Origin: JADLGL01 sp050184415 | Lineage (GTDB): Bacteria; Pseudomonadota; Alphaproteobacteria; Rhizobiales; Kaistiaceae | Direction of reading: 5' to 3' | NCBI GenBank assembly: GCA_050184415.1 | Contig: JBFXAJ010000019.1 | Location: forward strand, 3,505 to 67,504 | DNA length: 64,000 bases | Part shown: one piece after another, positions 1 through 8,856 of the stretch | Layout of the letters: every line of letters starts with the position of its first letter | Position numbering within the stretch: the first letter of the stretch is position 1 | The notes under the pieces: generated by a model | Seen by the model: only the letters and a program-made list of their open reading frames with translations | What the model was told of the DNA's origin: nothing | Databases searched by the model: none | Made by a program: the position numbers and the translations under genes

Positions 1-1146
1 TCGCTGGTCTATGAGCGCGTTCCGGACTATTGGGCAGCCAATCTCAACGTGAATGTCGGCTCGAACAATTTCGACGAGATCCGCTACGAGTATTTCCTCG
101 ACGAGACCGTGATGTTCGAGGCCTTCAAGGCCGACCAGCTCGACTTCCGCCAGGAGAACATCGCCCGGCGCTGGACCAACGAATACAACTTCCCGGCCAT
201 CACCGACGGCCGCGTCATCGCCGAGCACGTCTTCACCGACGTCGATTTCGGGCAGATCCTCGGCTACATCTTCAACACCCGCAGGGCGCCGTTCGACAAC
301 ATCGACGTCCGTCACGCCCTGACGCTGACCTATCCCTACGAGGAAGTCTGGCGTGACCTCTTCTACGAGCTCTACACGCGCTACGACGCGTTCTTCGATC
401 GCTACGAGCTCGAGGCCGAGGGCGTGCCGACCGGCCGCGAGCTCGAGATCCTCGAGAGCATGCGCGATATCGTCCCGCCCGAGGTGTTCACGACGGACTA
501 CACGCCGCCGGTGAACGGCACCGAGGACGAAACCCGCGCGAACCTCCAGCTCGCGATCGACCTCCTCGCCGGGGCCGGCTTCGAGCTCCGCGGCAGCACG
601 ATGGTCAACGCGGCCACCGGCCAGCCTCTGGTCATCGAGTTCCTCAACGCCCAGCCGAGCTTCGAGGCGAATGCCCTGCGCTGGAAGGAGGCCCTCGCCA
701 GCATCGGCATCGACCTTCAGATCCGGACGGTCGATTCGGCGCAGTACATCGAGCGCGTCAACCCGCGGGACTTCGACATCATCTACCAGGGCTGGTCGCA
801 GAGCCTCTCGCCCGGCAACGAGCTGCTCGGCATGTTCCATTCGAGCTCCCGCGACGTCCCGGGCTCGCGGAACTTCGCCGGCATCGCCGACCCCGCGGTC
901 GACCAACTGATCGAGATGATCATCAACGCGCCCGACCGCGAAGAGCAGGTCGCGGCAACCAAGGCGCTGGACCGTGTGTTGAGCTGGGGCTGGTACCTGA
1001 GCCCCGGCTGGTATCTCGATGGTGGCCTCATCGCCTATTGGGAACGCTACTCGCAACCCGAAGAACTGCCGCGCTTCACGTTCGGCTTCCCGGGAATCTG
1101 GTGGTGGGACGAGGCCAAGGCGGCCGCGATCGGGCCGCAGCGCTGA
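1..1146 (+). CDS. yejA: Extracellular oligopeptide-binding protein YejA-like, 3' part
   Basis: This is the C-terminal part of a family 5 periplasmic solute-binding protein that delivers oligopeptides to the YejBEF permease. The reading frame is open from base 1, so the start codon and signal peptide lie upstream of the window. The visible 381 residues begin with the RVPDYWAANLNVN region typical of YejA, followed by the second lobe with 'FNTRRAPFDNIDVRHAL', a sequence common to this family in alphaproteobacteria. Permease and ATPase genes follow on the same strand, as in yejABEF. Known YejA proteins bind microcin C and short peptides. The substrate here is inferred from the family only. Confidence 0.9.
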   Translation, partial: SLVYERVPDYWAANLNVNVGSNNFDEIRYEYFLDETVMFEAFKADQLDFRQENIARRWTNEYNFPAITDGRVIAEHVFTDVDFGQILGYIFNTRRAPFDNIDVRHALTLTYPYEEVWRDLFYELYTRYDAFFDRYELEAEGVPTGRELEILESMRDIVPPEVFTTDYTPPVNGTEDETRANLQLAIDLLAGAGFELRGSTMVNAATGQPLVIEFLNAQPSFEANALRWKEALASIGIDLQIRTVDSAQYIERVNPRDFDIIYQGWSQSLSPGNELLGMFHSSSRDVPGSRNFAGIADPAVDQLIEMIINAPDREEQVAATKALDRVLSWGWYLSPGWYLDGGLIAYWERYSQPEELPRFTFGFPGIWWWDEAKAAAIGPQR

Positions 1147-1160
1147 TCCGCAAGCGGAAT

Positions 1161-1189
1161 TTGGCCGGCCCGGCGACCGGGCCGGCCAA
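1161..1189 (+). terminator. Perfect 13-bp hairpin between yejA and yejB
   Basis: Thirteen bases (TTGGCCGGCCCGG) pair exactly with the downstream arm around a CGA loop. There is no T-run, so this is more likely an mRNA-stabilising or partial-attenuation element at the end of the binding-protein message than a full terminator. The permease genes still follow on the same strand. Confidence 0.5.
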
Positions 1190-1268
1190 TATTGTGACAG
1201 AACTTTGAGTAACCGGCGCCACCGCTTCCGTTGTCGGCCACAGCGCCCCCGGAGAAACTGACCCGGGC

Positions 1269-2399
1269 ATGACCGCCTACATCATCCGACGCCTTCTCTT
1301 CGTCATCCCGACGCTGTTCGGGATCATGGTGATCAACTTCGTCATCACCCAGTTCGCGCCGGGCGGCCCGGTCGAGCAGGCGATCGCGGTGCAAGAGGGC
1401 ATGGCGGTCAACGCCACGGCGCGGATTGCCGGCGGCGACGATGATGTCGGGCAGGTTGCGGGTGGCCAGGCCCAGGCGACGGCGCAGCAGGGCAATACGA
1501 CCAACCAGAATGAGCTTCGCTATCGCGGCGGCGAAGGAATGCCGCCGGCCTATCTCGAACAGCTCAAGGAGCAGTACGGCTTCGACAAGCCGCTGGTCGA
1601 ACGCTTCTTCCTGATGATCGGCAACTATCTGCGCTTCGACTTCGGCGACAGCTATTCGCGCGACATCGGCGTGTTCGAACTGATCGCGGAGAAGCTTCCG
1701 GTTTCGATCTCGCTCGGCCTGTGGATGACGATCCTCTCCTTCGCCATCTCGATCCCGCTGGGCATCCGGAAGGCCGTGAAGGACGGGACGCGCTTCGATA
1801 CGTGGACCAGCACGGTCCTCATCATCGGCTACGCCATCCCGGGCTTCCTGTTCGCGATCCTCCTGATCGTCCTCTTTGCCGGCGGTTCGTTCCTCGAGAT
1901 CTTCCCGTTACGCGGGCTGACCTCGCCGAACGCCCATCTGCTGCCCTGGTACGAGCAGGTCCTCGACTATTTCTGGCATCTCGTCTTGCCGATCATCTGC
2001 ATGGCGGTCGGCGCGTTCACGGTGCAGTCGCTGTTCACCAAGAACCTTTTCCTCGACGAGATCCGGAAGCAATACGTCATCACCGCCCGGGCGAAGGGGC
2101 TCACCGAGCGGCGGATCCTCTACCGTCACGTCTTCCGCAACGCGATGCTGCTGGTCATCGCCGGCTTCCCCGGCGCGTTCCTCGGGGTGTTCTTCGGTTC
2201 GTCGCTGCTGATCGAGACGATCTTCTCGCTCGATGGCCTTGGCCTTCTCGGCTACGTCTCGGCGGTCAACCGCGACTATGCGGTGCTGTTCGCGACGCTC
2301 TACGTCTTCACCCTGGTCGGGCTCTTGATCGCACTCCTCTCCGACATTTTGTACACGTGGATCGATCCCCGGATCGACTTCGAGTCGAGGAAGGTCTGA
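1269..2399 (+). CDS. yejB: Oligopeptide ABC transporter permease YejB
   Basis: Inner-membrane permease subunit of the Yej peptide importer, 376 residues, with an N-terminal membrane helix (MTAYIIRRLLFVIPTLFGIM) that opens nearly all DppB-type permeases. Residues about 40-95 form a Gly/Gln-rich periplasmic insertion characteristic of YejB. The cytoplasmic EAA loop is visible as 'ITARAKGLTERRILYRHVFRNAM' split over about residues 275-297. The gene lies 122 bp after yejA across a strong hairpin and abuts yejE, so it belongs to the same operon. Confidence 0.92.
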   Translation: MTAYIIRRLLFVIPTLFGIMVINFVITQFAPGGPVEQAIAVQEGMAVNATARIAGGDDDVGQVAGGQAQATAQQGNTTNQNELRYRGGEGMPPAYLEQLKEQYGFDKPLVERFFLMIGNYLRFDFGDSYSRDIGVFELIAEKLPVSISLGLWMTILSFAISIPLGIRKAVKDGTRFDTWTSTVLIIGYAIPGFLFAILLIVLFAGGSFLEIFPLRGLTSPNAHLLPWYEQVLDYFWHLVLPIICMAVGAFTVQSLFTKNLFLDEIRKQYVITARAKGLTERRILYRHVFRNAMLLVIAGFPGAFLGVFFGSSLLIETIFSLDGLGLLGYVSAVNRDYAVLFATLYVFTLVGLLIALLSDILYTWIDPRIDFESRKV

Positions 2400-2400
2400 G

Positions 2401-3573
2401 GTGTCGATCGCAACCCGCACGGCGCTCGGCGACACCGCGACGGCCAAGCCGGCGCGCCGGCCGCTGATCCTCCGCTCGGCCATCTCGCAGCGGCGCTGGC
2501 GCGCCTTCAACGGCAACCGCCGCGCGAAGTGGTCGCTGTGGATCTTCCTCAGCCTCTTCGCCTTCACGCTGCTCGCCGAGGTCGTCGTCAACGACAAGCC
2601 GATCGTCGTTTCGTACAATGGCGAATTGCTGTTTCCGGCCTTCGTGACCTACCCGGAATCGAAGTTCGGCGGCTTCCTTGCGGTCACCGACTATCGCAAG
2701 CCCTTCATCCAGCGCGAGATCAACGAGAACGGCTGGATGCTGTGGCCGGCGATCCGCTACGCCAACAACACCTTCGACCGCAACCTGCCGACGTCCAATC
2801 CTTCGCCCCCCTCCTGGACGATGTCGAAGGAAGAGCGCTGCCGGAACTTCCCCGGCGGCGTCGACGACCCCAACTGCACCATCGGCAATTTCCACTGGCT
2901 CGGCACCGACGACCAGGGGCGCGACGTGCTCTCGCGGGTCATCTACGGCTTCCGGATATCGGTGATCTTCGGCTTCCTGTTGACGATATCCTCTTCGGTC
3001 ATCGGCATCATCGTCGGCGCGGTACAGGGCTATTTCGGCGGCTGGGTCGACCTCATCGGCCAGCGTCTCCTCGAGCTCTGGGGCTCGATACCGACGCTCT
3101 ACATCATCATCATCGTCTTCTCGTTCATCTATCCGAGCTTCTGGACCGTTCTCATCGTCATGCTCGTGTTCTCCTGGGCGGGACTCACGGGAGTCGTGCG
3201 CGCGGAATTCCTGCGTGCCCGCAATTTCGAGTATGTGGCAGCGGCGCGGGCCCTCGGAATCTCCAATATCGGCATCATGTTCCGGCACCTCCTGCCGAAC
3301 GCGATGGTGGCAACGCTGACCTTCATGCCGTTCATCCTCGCCGGCTCGGTCGGCACGCTCGCCTCGCTCGACTTCCTCGGCTACGGCTTGCCGGCAGGAT
3401 CAGCCTCGCTGGGCGAGATGGTGCTCCAGGCCAAGGACAACATCTGGGCGCTGTGGCTCGGCTTCACCGCCTTCTTCAGCATCGCCATCATGCTGACGCT
3501 CCTGATCTTCATCGGCGAGGGCGTTCGCGACGCCTTCGATCCGCGAAAGACCTTCGGCGGCTCGCGGGCGTGA
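2401..3573 (+). CDS. yejE: Oligopeptide ABC transporter permease YejE
   Basis: Second inner-membrane permease of the Yej importer, 390 residues. It begins with GTG one base after the yejB stop, so translational coupling is likely. The N-terminus has the 'SQRRWRAFNGNRRAKWSLWIF' type segment (about residues 29-49) and a long periplasmic loop before the permease core, both usual in YejE. The core contains GTDDQGRDVLSR (about residues 162-173), the standard start of the DppC-type domain, and the EAA loop 'AAARALGISNIGIMFRHLLPN' region. Confidence 0.92.
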   Translation: MSIATRTALGDTATAKPARRPLILRSAISQRRWRAFNGNRRAKWSLWIFLSLFAFTLLAEVVVNDKPIVVSYNGELLFPAFVTYPESKFGGFLAVTDYRKPFIQREINENGWMLWPAIRYANNTFDRNLPTSNPSPPSWTMSKEERCRNFPGGVDDPNCTIGNFHWLGTDDQGRDVLSRVIYGFRISVIFGFLLTISSSVIGIIVGAVQGYFGGWVDLIGQRLLELWGSIPTLYIIIIVFSFIYPSFWTVLIVMLVFSWAGLTGVVRAEFLRARNFEYVAAARALGISNIGIMFRHLLPNAMVATLTFMPFILAGSVGTLASLDFLGYGLPAGSASLGEMVLQAKDNIWALWLGFTAFFSIAIMLTLLIFIGEGVRDAFDPRKTFGGSRA

Positions 3574-3580
3574 CTTTGCG

Positions 3581-5209
3581 ATGACCACACCGCTCCTGTC
3601 CGTGCGCGACCTCGGCGTGTCGTTCCGACTCGGCGACCATGTCAACGAGGCCGCCAAGCACGTCTCCTTCGACATCGCCCCCGGCGAGACCCTGGCGCTG
3701 GTCGGCGAGTCCGGCTCGGGCAAGTCGGTGACCGCGCATTCCATCCTGCGCCTTCTGCCCTATCCGCCGGCATTTCATCCGACCGGCGAGATCATCTTCC
3801 ACGGGCAGGATCTTCTGAAGATCCCCGATGGCGAGCTCCGCAGGATCCGCGGCAAGAGCATCTCGATGATCTTCCAAGAGCCGATGACGTCGCTCAACCC
3901 GCTGCATTCGGTGCAGCGGCAGATCGGCGAGACCCTGAAGATCCATCAGGGTCTCTCGGACGCCGAGAGCAGACGGCAGACCATCGAGCTCCTCGAGACC
4001 GTCGGGATTGCCGACGCGGAGCGTAGGCTCGGGGCCTTCCCGCACCAGCTATCCGGCGGTCAGCGCCAGCGCGTGATGATCGCCATGGCGCTCGCCAACA
4101 AGCCCGAGCTTCTGATCGCGGACGAGCCGACCACCGCCGTCGACGTGACGGTCCAGGCCCAGATCCTCGACCTCCTGATGAAGCTCAAGGACGAGATCGG
4201 GATGGCGATCCTCTTCATCACCCACGATCTCGGCGTCGTCCGAAAGTTCTCCGACAATGTCTGCGTGATGAGCCGCGCCGAGATCGTCGAACGAAACACC
4301 ACGGCGGAGATCTTCCGCGCCCCGCAACACCCCTATACCAAGCACCTTCTTGCGGCCGAGCCGAAGGCGAATGCCGCTCCGCTCAAGCCGGATGCGCCGA
4401 TCGCCGCGGCGGTCGAAGACCTCAAGGTGTGGTTCCCGATCAAGCGCGGCATCCTGCGCCGCACCGTCGGCCACGTGAAAGCCGTCGACGGCGTCTCGAT
4501 CGCGGTGCGCCAGGGCCAGACGCTGGGCATCGTCGGCGAGTCGGGCTCCGGCAAGACGACGCTCGGGCTCGCGGTTCTCCGGCTGATCTCGTCCGAAGGC
4601 CGGATCGTCGTCCTCGGCAACGACCTTGAAGGCAAGTCGTGGCGCCAGACCCGGCCGCTCCGCCGCAACATGCAGATCGTCTTCCAGGACCCGTACGGAT
4701 CGCTCAGCCCGCGCATGACCGTCGGCGACATCGTCGTCGAGGGCCTGCGGATCCACGAGCCGAGCCTCACGCGCGAGGACCGTGAACGCCGCGCCGCCGA
4801 GGCGCTGGCCGAGGTCGGGCTCGATCCAACGACCGCCAATCGCTATCCGCACGAGTTTTCCGGCGGCCAGCGCCAGCGCATCGCGATTGCGCGCGCGCTC
4901 GTGCTCCATCCGCGCTTCGTCGTGCTGGACGAGCCGACCTCGGCGCTCGACATGTCGGTCCAGGCGCAGATCGTCGAGCTGCTGGGACAGCTCCAGCGCC
5001 GGCACGATCTCGCCTATCTCTTCATCAGCCACGACCTCAAGGTCGTGCGCGCGCTCGCCAACGAGGTCGTCGTGCTTCGCTACGGAAAGGTCGTCGAGCG
5101 CGGAACGGCCCAGGAGGTCTTCGAACGGCCGCAGGCCGACTACACCAAGGCGCTGATCGCGGCCGCGCTCCGGATCGAGGCGCTGCCCGGCGGCGCCGTC
5201 GCCCAGTAG
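3581..5209 (+). CDS. yejF: Oligopeptide ABC transporter ATP-binding protein YejF (double ABC)
   Basis: Energises the YejBE permease. It is a fused protein of 542 residues with two complete ABC domains, as is normal for YejF. The first has Walker A GESGSGKS near residues 42-49, signature LSGGQRQRVMIAMAL and Walker B LLIADEPTT. The second has Walker A GESGSGKT near residue 319, signature FSGGQRQRIAIARAL and Walker B FVVLDEPTS. Each half ends with the oligopeptide-transporter C-terminal motif (HPYTKHLL and DYTKALI). Seven bases separate it from yejE. It closes the operon and is followed by a convergent gene. Confidence 0.93.
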   Translation: MTTPLLSVRDLGVSFRLGDHVNEAAKHVSFDIAPGETLALVGESGSGKSVTAHSILRLLPYPPAFHPTGEIIFHGQDLLKIPDGELRRIRGKSISMIFQEPMTSLNPLHSVQRQIGETLKIHQGLSDAESRRQTIELLETVGIADAERRLGAFPHQLSGGQRQRVMIAMALANKPELLIADEPTTAVDVTVQAQILDLLMKLKDEIGMAILFITHDLGVVRKFSDNVCVMSRAEIVERNTTAEIFRAPQHPYTKHLLAAEPKANAAPLKPDAPIAAAVEDLKVWFPIKRGILRRTVGHVKAVDGVSIAVRQGQTLGIVGESGSGKTTLGLAVLRLISSEGRIVVLGNDLEGKSWRQTRPLRRNMQIVFQDPYGSLSPRMTVGDIVVEGLRIHEPSLTREDRERRAAEALAEVGLDPTTANRYPHEFSGGQRQRIAIARALVLHPRFVVLDEPTSALDMSVQAQIVELLGQLQRRHDLAYLFISHDLKVVRALANEVVVLRYGKVVERGTAQEVFERPQADYTKALIAAALRIEALPGGAVAQ

Positions 5210-5218
5210 GCGCGGCGC

Positions 5219-5809
5219 CTAGCGGAGGGCCCGCGGCAGCCGCCGCTTCCACCGCTCGCCCGGACGAAGGCCGACCTCGGCATCGTCGCGGACCCGGCGC
5301 CGGACCACGACCCGCTTTTGCGGCTCGGCCGCGACCTTCGCCGCCGCCGCGCGCACCGGAATGGCGACCTTCGTGCCGTTGATGGGAACCGGCAGCGGCG
5401 CTGGCTCCTTCGCCTTGCGCGGAACAGGCGAAGCCTTCTTCTTCGGCCGCGGGAGTTTCGGCTCGGCCTGCCGTTTCGCCCTGGCCGGGGCCTCCACGAT
5501 GGCGGGCGCCGGGGCGACCGAAAGGTCGGGCAGAATCCGCACCGCGGGCGTCGGAGGCGGCACCGGCGGCGTGTTCCGGATTTCGCTGAACACGGCTTCG
5601 GCCGTCAGGCGGGCCTCGGACGGCGGCGCGGCGGGAGCCGCTGGTGCGAACCGAGCGAACACCCGGTCGATGTCGAGCTGGTGATCCTGGCGCGCCGGCG
5701 CCTCGGGGGCCGGGGCCACCGCCGCGGCGCTCCGGCCGAGGATGTCCCGGTCGGACGGCTTCTTGCTCTTTCGGACTTCGACCGCGAACGGCTTCGCCGG
5801 ACGCCGCAT
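5219..5809 (-). CDS. Small Ala/Pro/Lys/Arg-rich protein of unknown function
   Basis: I start it at an internal ATG (MRRPAKPFAVEVRKSKKP) because similar 'RRPAKPFAVEVK' N-termini are, as far as I recall, shared by conserved hypothetical proteins of Hyphomicrobiales. The open frame itself continues upstream to 5947 without coding character. The protein has 196 residues, is strongly basic, has no membrane helix or signal peptide, has a long Ala/Pro-rich middle and ends with 'GERWKRRLPRALR'. A DNA-associated or scaffold role would fit the composition, but nothing specific can be claimed. It is convergent with yejF with 9 bases between the stops. Confidence 0.6.
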   Translation of the reverse strand: MRRPAKPFAVEVRKSKKPSDRDILGRSAAAVAPAPEAPARQDHQLDIDRVFARFAPAAPAAPPSEARLTAEAVFSEIRNTPPVPPPTPAVRILPDLSVAPAPAIVEAPARAKRQAEPKLPRPKKKASPVPRKAKEPAPLPVPINGTKVAIPVRAAAAKVAAEPQKRVVVRRRVRDDAEVGLRPGERWKRRLPRALR

Positions 5810-5962
5810 GTTGAACTCGTGGATGTTTGCGAAAGGGTGGCGGTGAATCGACGCCTGCTCGAGTGAGCTGAGATTAGCTACGAACAACGCAAGGGCGTGT
5901 CGAGAGGGAAAATCCGCGCGCCCGTGAAGGCGCGAGCACCGCACCATCGCAACGCGCAGCGC

Positions 5963-7231
5963 TCAGCTCGCCGCAACCGCCGCCGCCGCGCGGTCACGAA
6001 GCACCTGCTGCTCGCGTTCGTTGCGCGTCATCGACGCAGCGCGCTCGAACTCCTCGCGCGCTTCCGACATCCGGCCGAGCTTGAAGAGGAGGTCGCCGCG
6101 GACGGCCGGGAGGAGGTGATAGGCCCTCAGCATCGGGTCGTCGACGAGGCGGTCGACGATCGCAAGGCCCGCCGCCGGCCCGTCGGCCATCGAGACCGCG
6201 ACCGCGCGGTTGAGGTCGATGATCGGTGACGGCGTGAGTTCGCGGAGCGCTTCGTAGAGTTTTGCGATCCGCCGCCAGTCGGTGTCCTCGGCGATGCGCG
6301 CGCGGGCATGGCAGGCGGCGATCGCGCCCTGCAGCGCATAGGGGCCGACGGCGCCGCCCAGCGCCTCGGCCCGCTTGAGCGCGGCAAGGCCTCGGCGGAT
6401 CAGGAGCTGGTCCCAGCGCGACCGGTCCTGTTCGAGGAGGAGGATCGGATCGCCGTTCGGCTTGGTGCGCGCGGCTGCGCGCGACGCCTGGATCTCCATG
6501 AGCGCGACGAGGCCGTGGACTTCGGGCTCTTGCGGCGCGAGCTCGGCCAGCACGCGGCCGACGCGGAGCGCCTCCTCGCAGAGCTGCGGCCGCATCCAGT
6601 CGCTGCCGGCGGTGGCCGAATAGCCTTCGTTGAAGATGAGGTAGATCACCTCGAGGACCGATCCGAGCCGCTGCGCCCGGTCCGCACCGCGGGGCAGCTC
6701 GAACTCCACGCCCGCCTCGGAGAGCGTGCGTTTGGCGCGGACGATGCGCTGCGCGATCGTCGGCTCCGGGGCAAGGAAGGCACGCGCGATCTCGTCGGTC
6801 GTCAGCCCGCCGAGCATGCGGAGCGTCAGCGCGGCGCGGGATTCGCGCGACAGCACCGGGTGGCACGCGGTGAAGATGAGCCGGAGGAGGTCGTCCCCGA
6901 CGTCATCGTCCATCGCCTCTTCGAGAGCCGTCACCGCCGCTTCCTGGTCGTCGTCCATGCCGCGCGCGATCTCGGCGTGGCTGCGGTCGAGGAGCTCGCG
7001 CCGGCGGAGCCGGTCGAGCGCCCGGTTCTTCGCGGTCGCCGTCAGCCAGGCGCCCGGGCGGTCCGGCACGCCGGTCGCGGGCCATTTCTCGAGCGCCGCC
7101 ACGAGCGCGTCCTGCGCCAGCTCTTCGGCGAGCCCGACGTCGCGCAGCATGCGGGCCAGCCCCGCAATCACCTTCGGGGCGTCCATGCGCCAGACGGCTT
7201 CAACCGTGCGGTGGATGTTCGACGCAGTCAC
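5963..7231 (-). CDS. ECF42-type RNA polymerase sigma factor (SigJ-like, C-terminal extension)
   Basis: Alternative sigma factor of 422 residues starting at GTG. The N-terminal half is an ECF sigma factor: region 2 includes 'AEELAQDALVAALEKWP' and 'TAKNRALDRLRRREL', and region 4 includes 'LRMLGGLTTDEIARAFL' with 'TIAQRIVRAKRTL'. The C-terminal ~200 residues form the TPR-like extension (FNEGYSATAG, RGLAALKRAEALGGAVGPYALQGAIAACHA) that defines ECF42. Members of this group lack an anti-sigma factor and are encoded beside YCII/DGPF-domain proteins, exactly as seen upstream here. The extension probably controls activity, which is an inference from the family. Confidence 0.9.
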   Translation of the reverse strand: MTASNIHRTVEAVWRMDAPKVIAGLARMLRDVGLAEELAQDALVAALEKWPATGVPDRPGAWLTATAKNRALDRLRRRELLDRSHAEIARGMDDDQEAAVTALEEAMDDDVGDDLLRLIFTACHPVLSRESRAALTLRMLGGLTTDEIARAFLAPEPTIAQRIVRAKRTLSEAGVEFELPRGADRAQRLGSVLEVIYLIFNEGYSATAGSDWMRPQLCEEALRVGRVLAELAPQEPEVHGLVALMEIQASRAAARTKPNGDPILLLEQDRSRWDQLLIRRGLAALKRAEALGGAVGPYALQGAIAACHARARIAEDTDWRRIAKLYEALRELTPSPIIDLNRAVAVSMADGPAAGLAIVDRLVDDPMLRAYHLLPAVRGDLLFKLGRMSEAREEFERAASMTRNEREQQVLRDRAAAAVAAS

Positions 7232-7245
7232 GCCGCCCGTTTAGA

Positions 7246-7283
7246 GCATGCCCATCGGCGAGGAAACCTCGCCGATGGCATGC
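7246..7283 (-). terminator. Long near-perfect hairpin upstream of the ECF42 sigma gene
   Basis: Seventeen base pairs with one bulged base around an AAA loop (arms GCATGCC(C)ATCGGCGAGG and CCTCGCCGATGGCATGC). It lies between the stop of the last YCII gene and the sigma-factor start. It could terminate or attenuate read-through from the YCII genes, or act as a processing site. There is no obvious U-run in the minus-strand direction. Confidence 0.5.
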
Positions 7284-7318
7284 CCGACAGGCGTCAGCCG
7301 AACTGGCGGAGGACGCCC

Positions 7319-7741
7319 TCAGGTCGGGGCGCGGCCGGCGCGGGGCATGTCGCCGATCGGGCCGACGATGTCCTGGTAGTCGGCCGGCCAGTCGCCGATC
7401 TCCTGCACCTGGCGAATCTCGATGACCTCGTTGTCGGCGCCGGGGCAGCGCTTGGCCCACTCGATCGCTTCCTCCTTCGAGCGCACCTCGATCATCCAGT
7501 AGCCGCCGAGGACTTCCTTGGCCTCGGCAAACGGCCCGTCGGTCACCTTCGGCTTGCCTCCGGCGAAGCTCACGCGGGCGCCCGTCGAGGGCGGGTGGAG
7601 GCCGTCGAGGGCAAGGAGGATCCCCGCCCGCTGCAGGGACTCGTTGTACTTCATCATCGCCGCCACCTGGGCAGCGTCGGGGATGGTGCCGGCGGCGGCA
7701 CTCTCATACCCCTTCGGGATCATCAGCATCTTGAAACGCAT
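7319..7741 (-). CDS. YCII/DGPF-domain protein 1
   Basis: A 140-residue single-domain protein of the YCII-related (DGPF) superfamily. It starts MRFKMLMIPKG and contains the hallmark 'TDGPFAEAKEVLGGYWMIEV' block at about residues 68-87, followed by 'EEAIEWAKRCPG' and a terminal 'VIEIRQVQEI' strand. These small alpha/beta proteins are encoded next to ECF42 sigma factors. Their biochemical activity is not established. It is the last of three paralogues in this unit and is closest to the sigma gene, separated from it by a strong hairpin. Confidence 0.88.
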   Translation of the reverse strand: MRFKMLMIPKGYESAAAGTIPDAAQVAAMMKYNESLQRAGILLALDGLHPPSTGARVSFAGGKPKVTDGPFAEAKEVLGGYWMIEVRSKEEAIEWAKRCPGADNEVIEIRQVQEIGDWPADYQDIVGPIGDMPRAGRAPT

Positions 7742-7777
7742 CGCAGAGCTCCGGTTCGTGCCTCAAGGGTGACGCCG

Positions 7778-7802
7778 GGAGGCGGGCGCGCGGCCCGCCT
7801 CC
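7778..7802 (-). terminator. Perfect 10-bp hairpin between two YCII genes
   Basis: GGAGGCGGGC pairs exactly with GCCCGCCTCC around a five-base loop in the 70-bp gap between YCII genes 1 and 2. It may be a stabiliser or an attenuator inside the operon. Confidence 0.4.
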
Positions 7803-7811
7803 AACGGCCGG

Positions 7812-8246
7812 TCAGCCCTTCTTCGTCCGTGCGGCGATGTCCTTGCGCATCTGCTCTTCGGCCGCGCGGACCTCCGGCGTCATGGCGTCGCCGAAATCGT
7901 CTTCGGTCGCGACCTGGCGGATCTCGATCTCCGACTCCCCGTCCTCCGAATTGGGCACGCGCTTCGCCCAGTCGATCGCCTCTTCGAGCGACTTCGTCTC
8001 GATGATCCAGAAGCCGGCGATGAGCTCCTTGCTCTCAGCAAACGGCCCGTCGATCACGGTGCGGCGGGGACCGGAGAACTTCACCTTCGCGGACTTCGCA
8101 CTCGGCAGGAGGCCTTCACCGGCAAGCATCACGCCCGCGGCCACCATTTCCTGGTTGAACTTCGTCATCGCCTCGAAGTCCTCCGGCTTCGGAATCGCGC
8201 CGGCTTCGATCTCGGGGTTGGACTTGATGATGAGCATGAACTTCAT
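7812..8246 (-). CDS. YCII/DGPF-domain protein 2
   Basis: A 144-residue paralogue. The start is set at MKFMLIIKSN because a good ribosome-binding site (AAGGAGAAA) sits directly before it. A longer open frame upstream to 8369 lacks coding character. The signature block is 'IDGPFAESKELIAGFWIIET', then 'EEAIDWAKRVPN' and 'ESEIEIRQVATEDDFGD'. It carries a C-terminal extension of about 35 charged residues (EQMRKDIAARTKKG) missing in the other two copies. Family knowledge links it to the ECF42 sigma factor of this locus. No enzyme activity can be assigned. Confidence 0.88.
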   Translation of the reverse strand: MKFMLIIKSNPEIEAGAIPKPEDFEAMTKFNQEMVAAGVMLAGEGLLPSAKSAKVKFSGPRRTVIDGPFAESKELIAGFWIIETKSLEEAIDWAKRVPNSEDGESEIEIRQVATEDDFGDAMTPEVRAAEEQMRKDIAARTKKG

Positions 8247-8395
8247 TGTGGTTTCTCCTTGGTTCGAGGCGGCGCGTCGGTCCAGTGGTGGCTCGACATC
8301 GTCCCGTCCTTCACTGGGACGACGAACGGGAAAACAGCCACTCGACATTCTTTCAGGGCAGGTGTTCACGAACGCGTGAACGCTCCGGCGCTGCG

Positions 8396-8842
8396 TCAGA
8401 CTTCGCCTTTCCGCAGCTTCTCGATGGTGCCGGCGATCCGTCTCTGCCGGGTTTCCGCGGTTTTCGCGCCGTCGACCTGAAGGACGAAACGCCGCCGGTT
8501 GCTGTAGGACAGCCCCTCCCAGAACGCCTTCGCCGCCGGATCGGCGCCGATCGCCGTGCCGAGATCGTCGGGAACGGCCAGCTCGCGCGGCTTGTCGTCG
8601 AGCACGACCTCCACCTCGATCCGCTCCCCTGCGGCGACGCCGGCGCCGGCCCTGACCTCGGCGCTGATCGGGATCATGAAGACACCGCCCATCGTCGCGA
8701 TGGTGCTCGGATAAGAGTAGCCGCGGATGGTCACGGTGACGGCCGGCTTCCGGCTCGATCCGAGGCCGGCCACGATCACGGGCGGGACCTCGATGCCGGT
8801 CGCGGTCTTGCCGCTCTGCTTGATGGTTGCGGAGAACTTCAT
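8396..8842 (-). CDS. YdeI/OmdA-like protein with DUF1905 domain
   Basis: A 148-residue protein starting MKFSATIKQSGK. The first ~95 residues match a DUF1905-type beta-barrel (GIEVPPVIVAGLG, VTVTIRGYSYPSTIATMGGVFMIPIS split over residues 20-60), followed by the YdeI/OmdA C-terminal part (DDLGTAIGADPAAKAFWEGLS, YSNRRRFVLQVDGAKTAETRQRRI, residues ~95-145). The 'YSNRRR...ETRQRRI' pattern is typical of the family. It is encoded between two YCII genes in the same direction and is therefore probably part of the ECF42 regulon unit. Its cellular role is unknown. The open frame upstream of this start is a shadow of the next gene. Confidence 0.82.
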   Translation of the reverse strand: MKFSATIKQSGKTATGIEVPPVIVAGLGSSRKPAVTVTIRGYSYPSTIATMGGVFMIPISAEVRAGAGVAAGERIEVEVVLDDKPRELAVPDDLGTAIGADPAAKAFWEGLSYSNRRRFVLQVDGAKTAETRQRRIAGTIEKLRKGEV

Positions 8843-8856
8843 GGGCTCGTCAGCTG

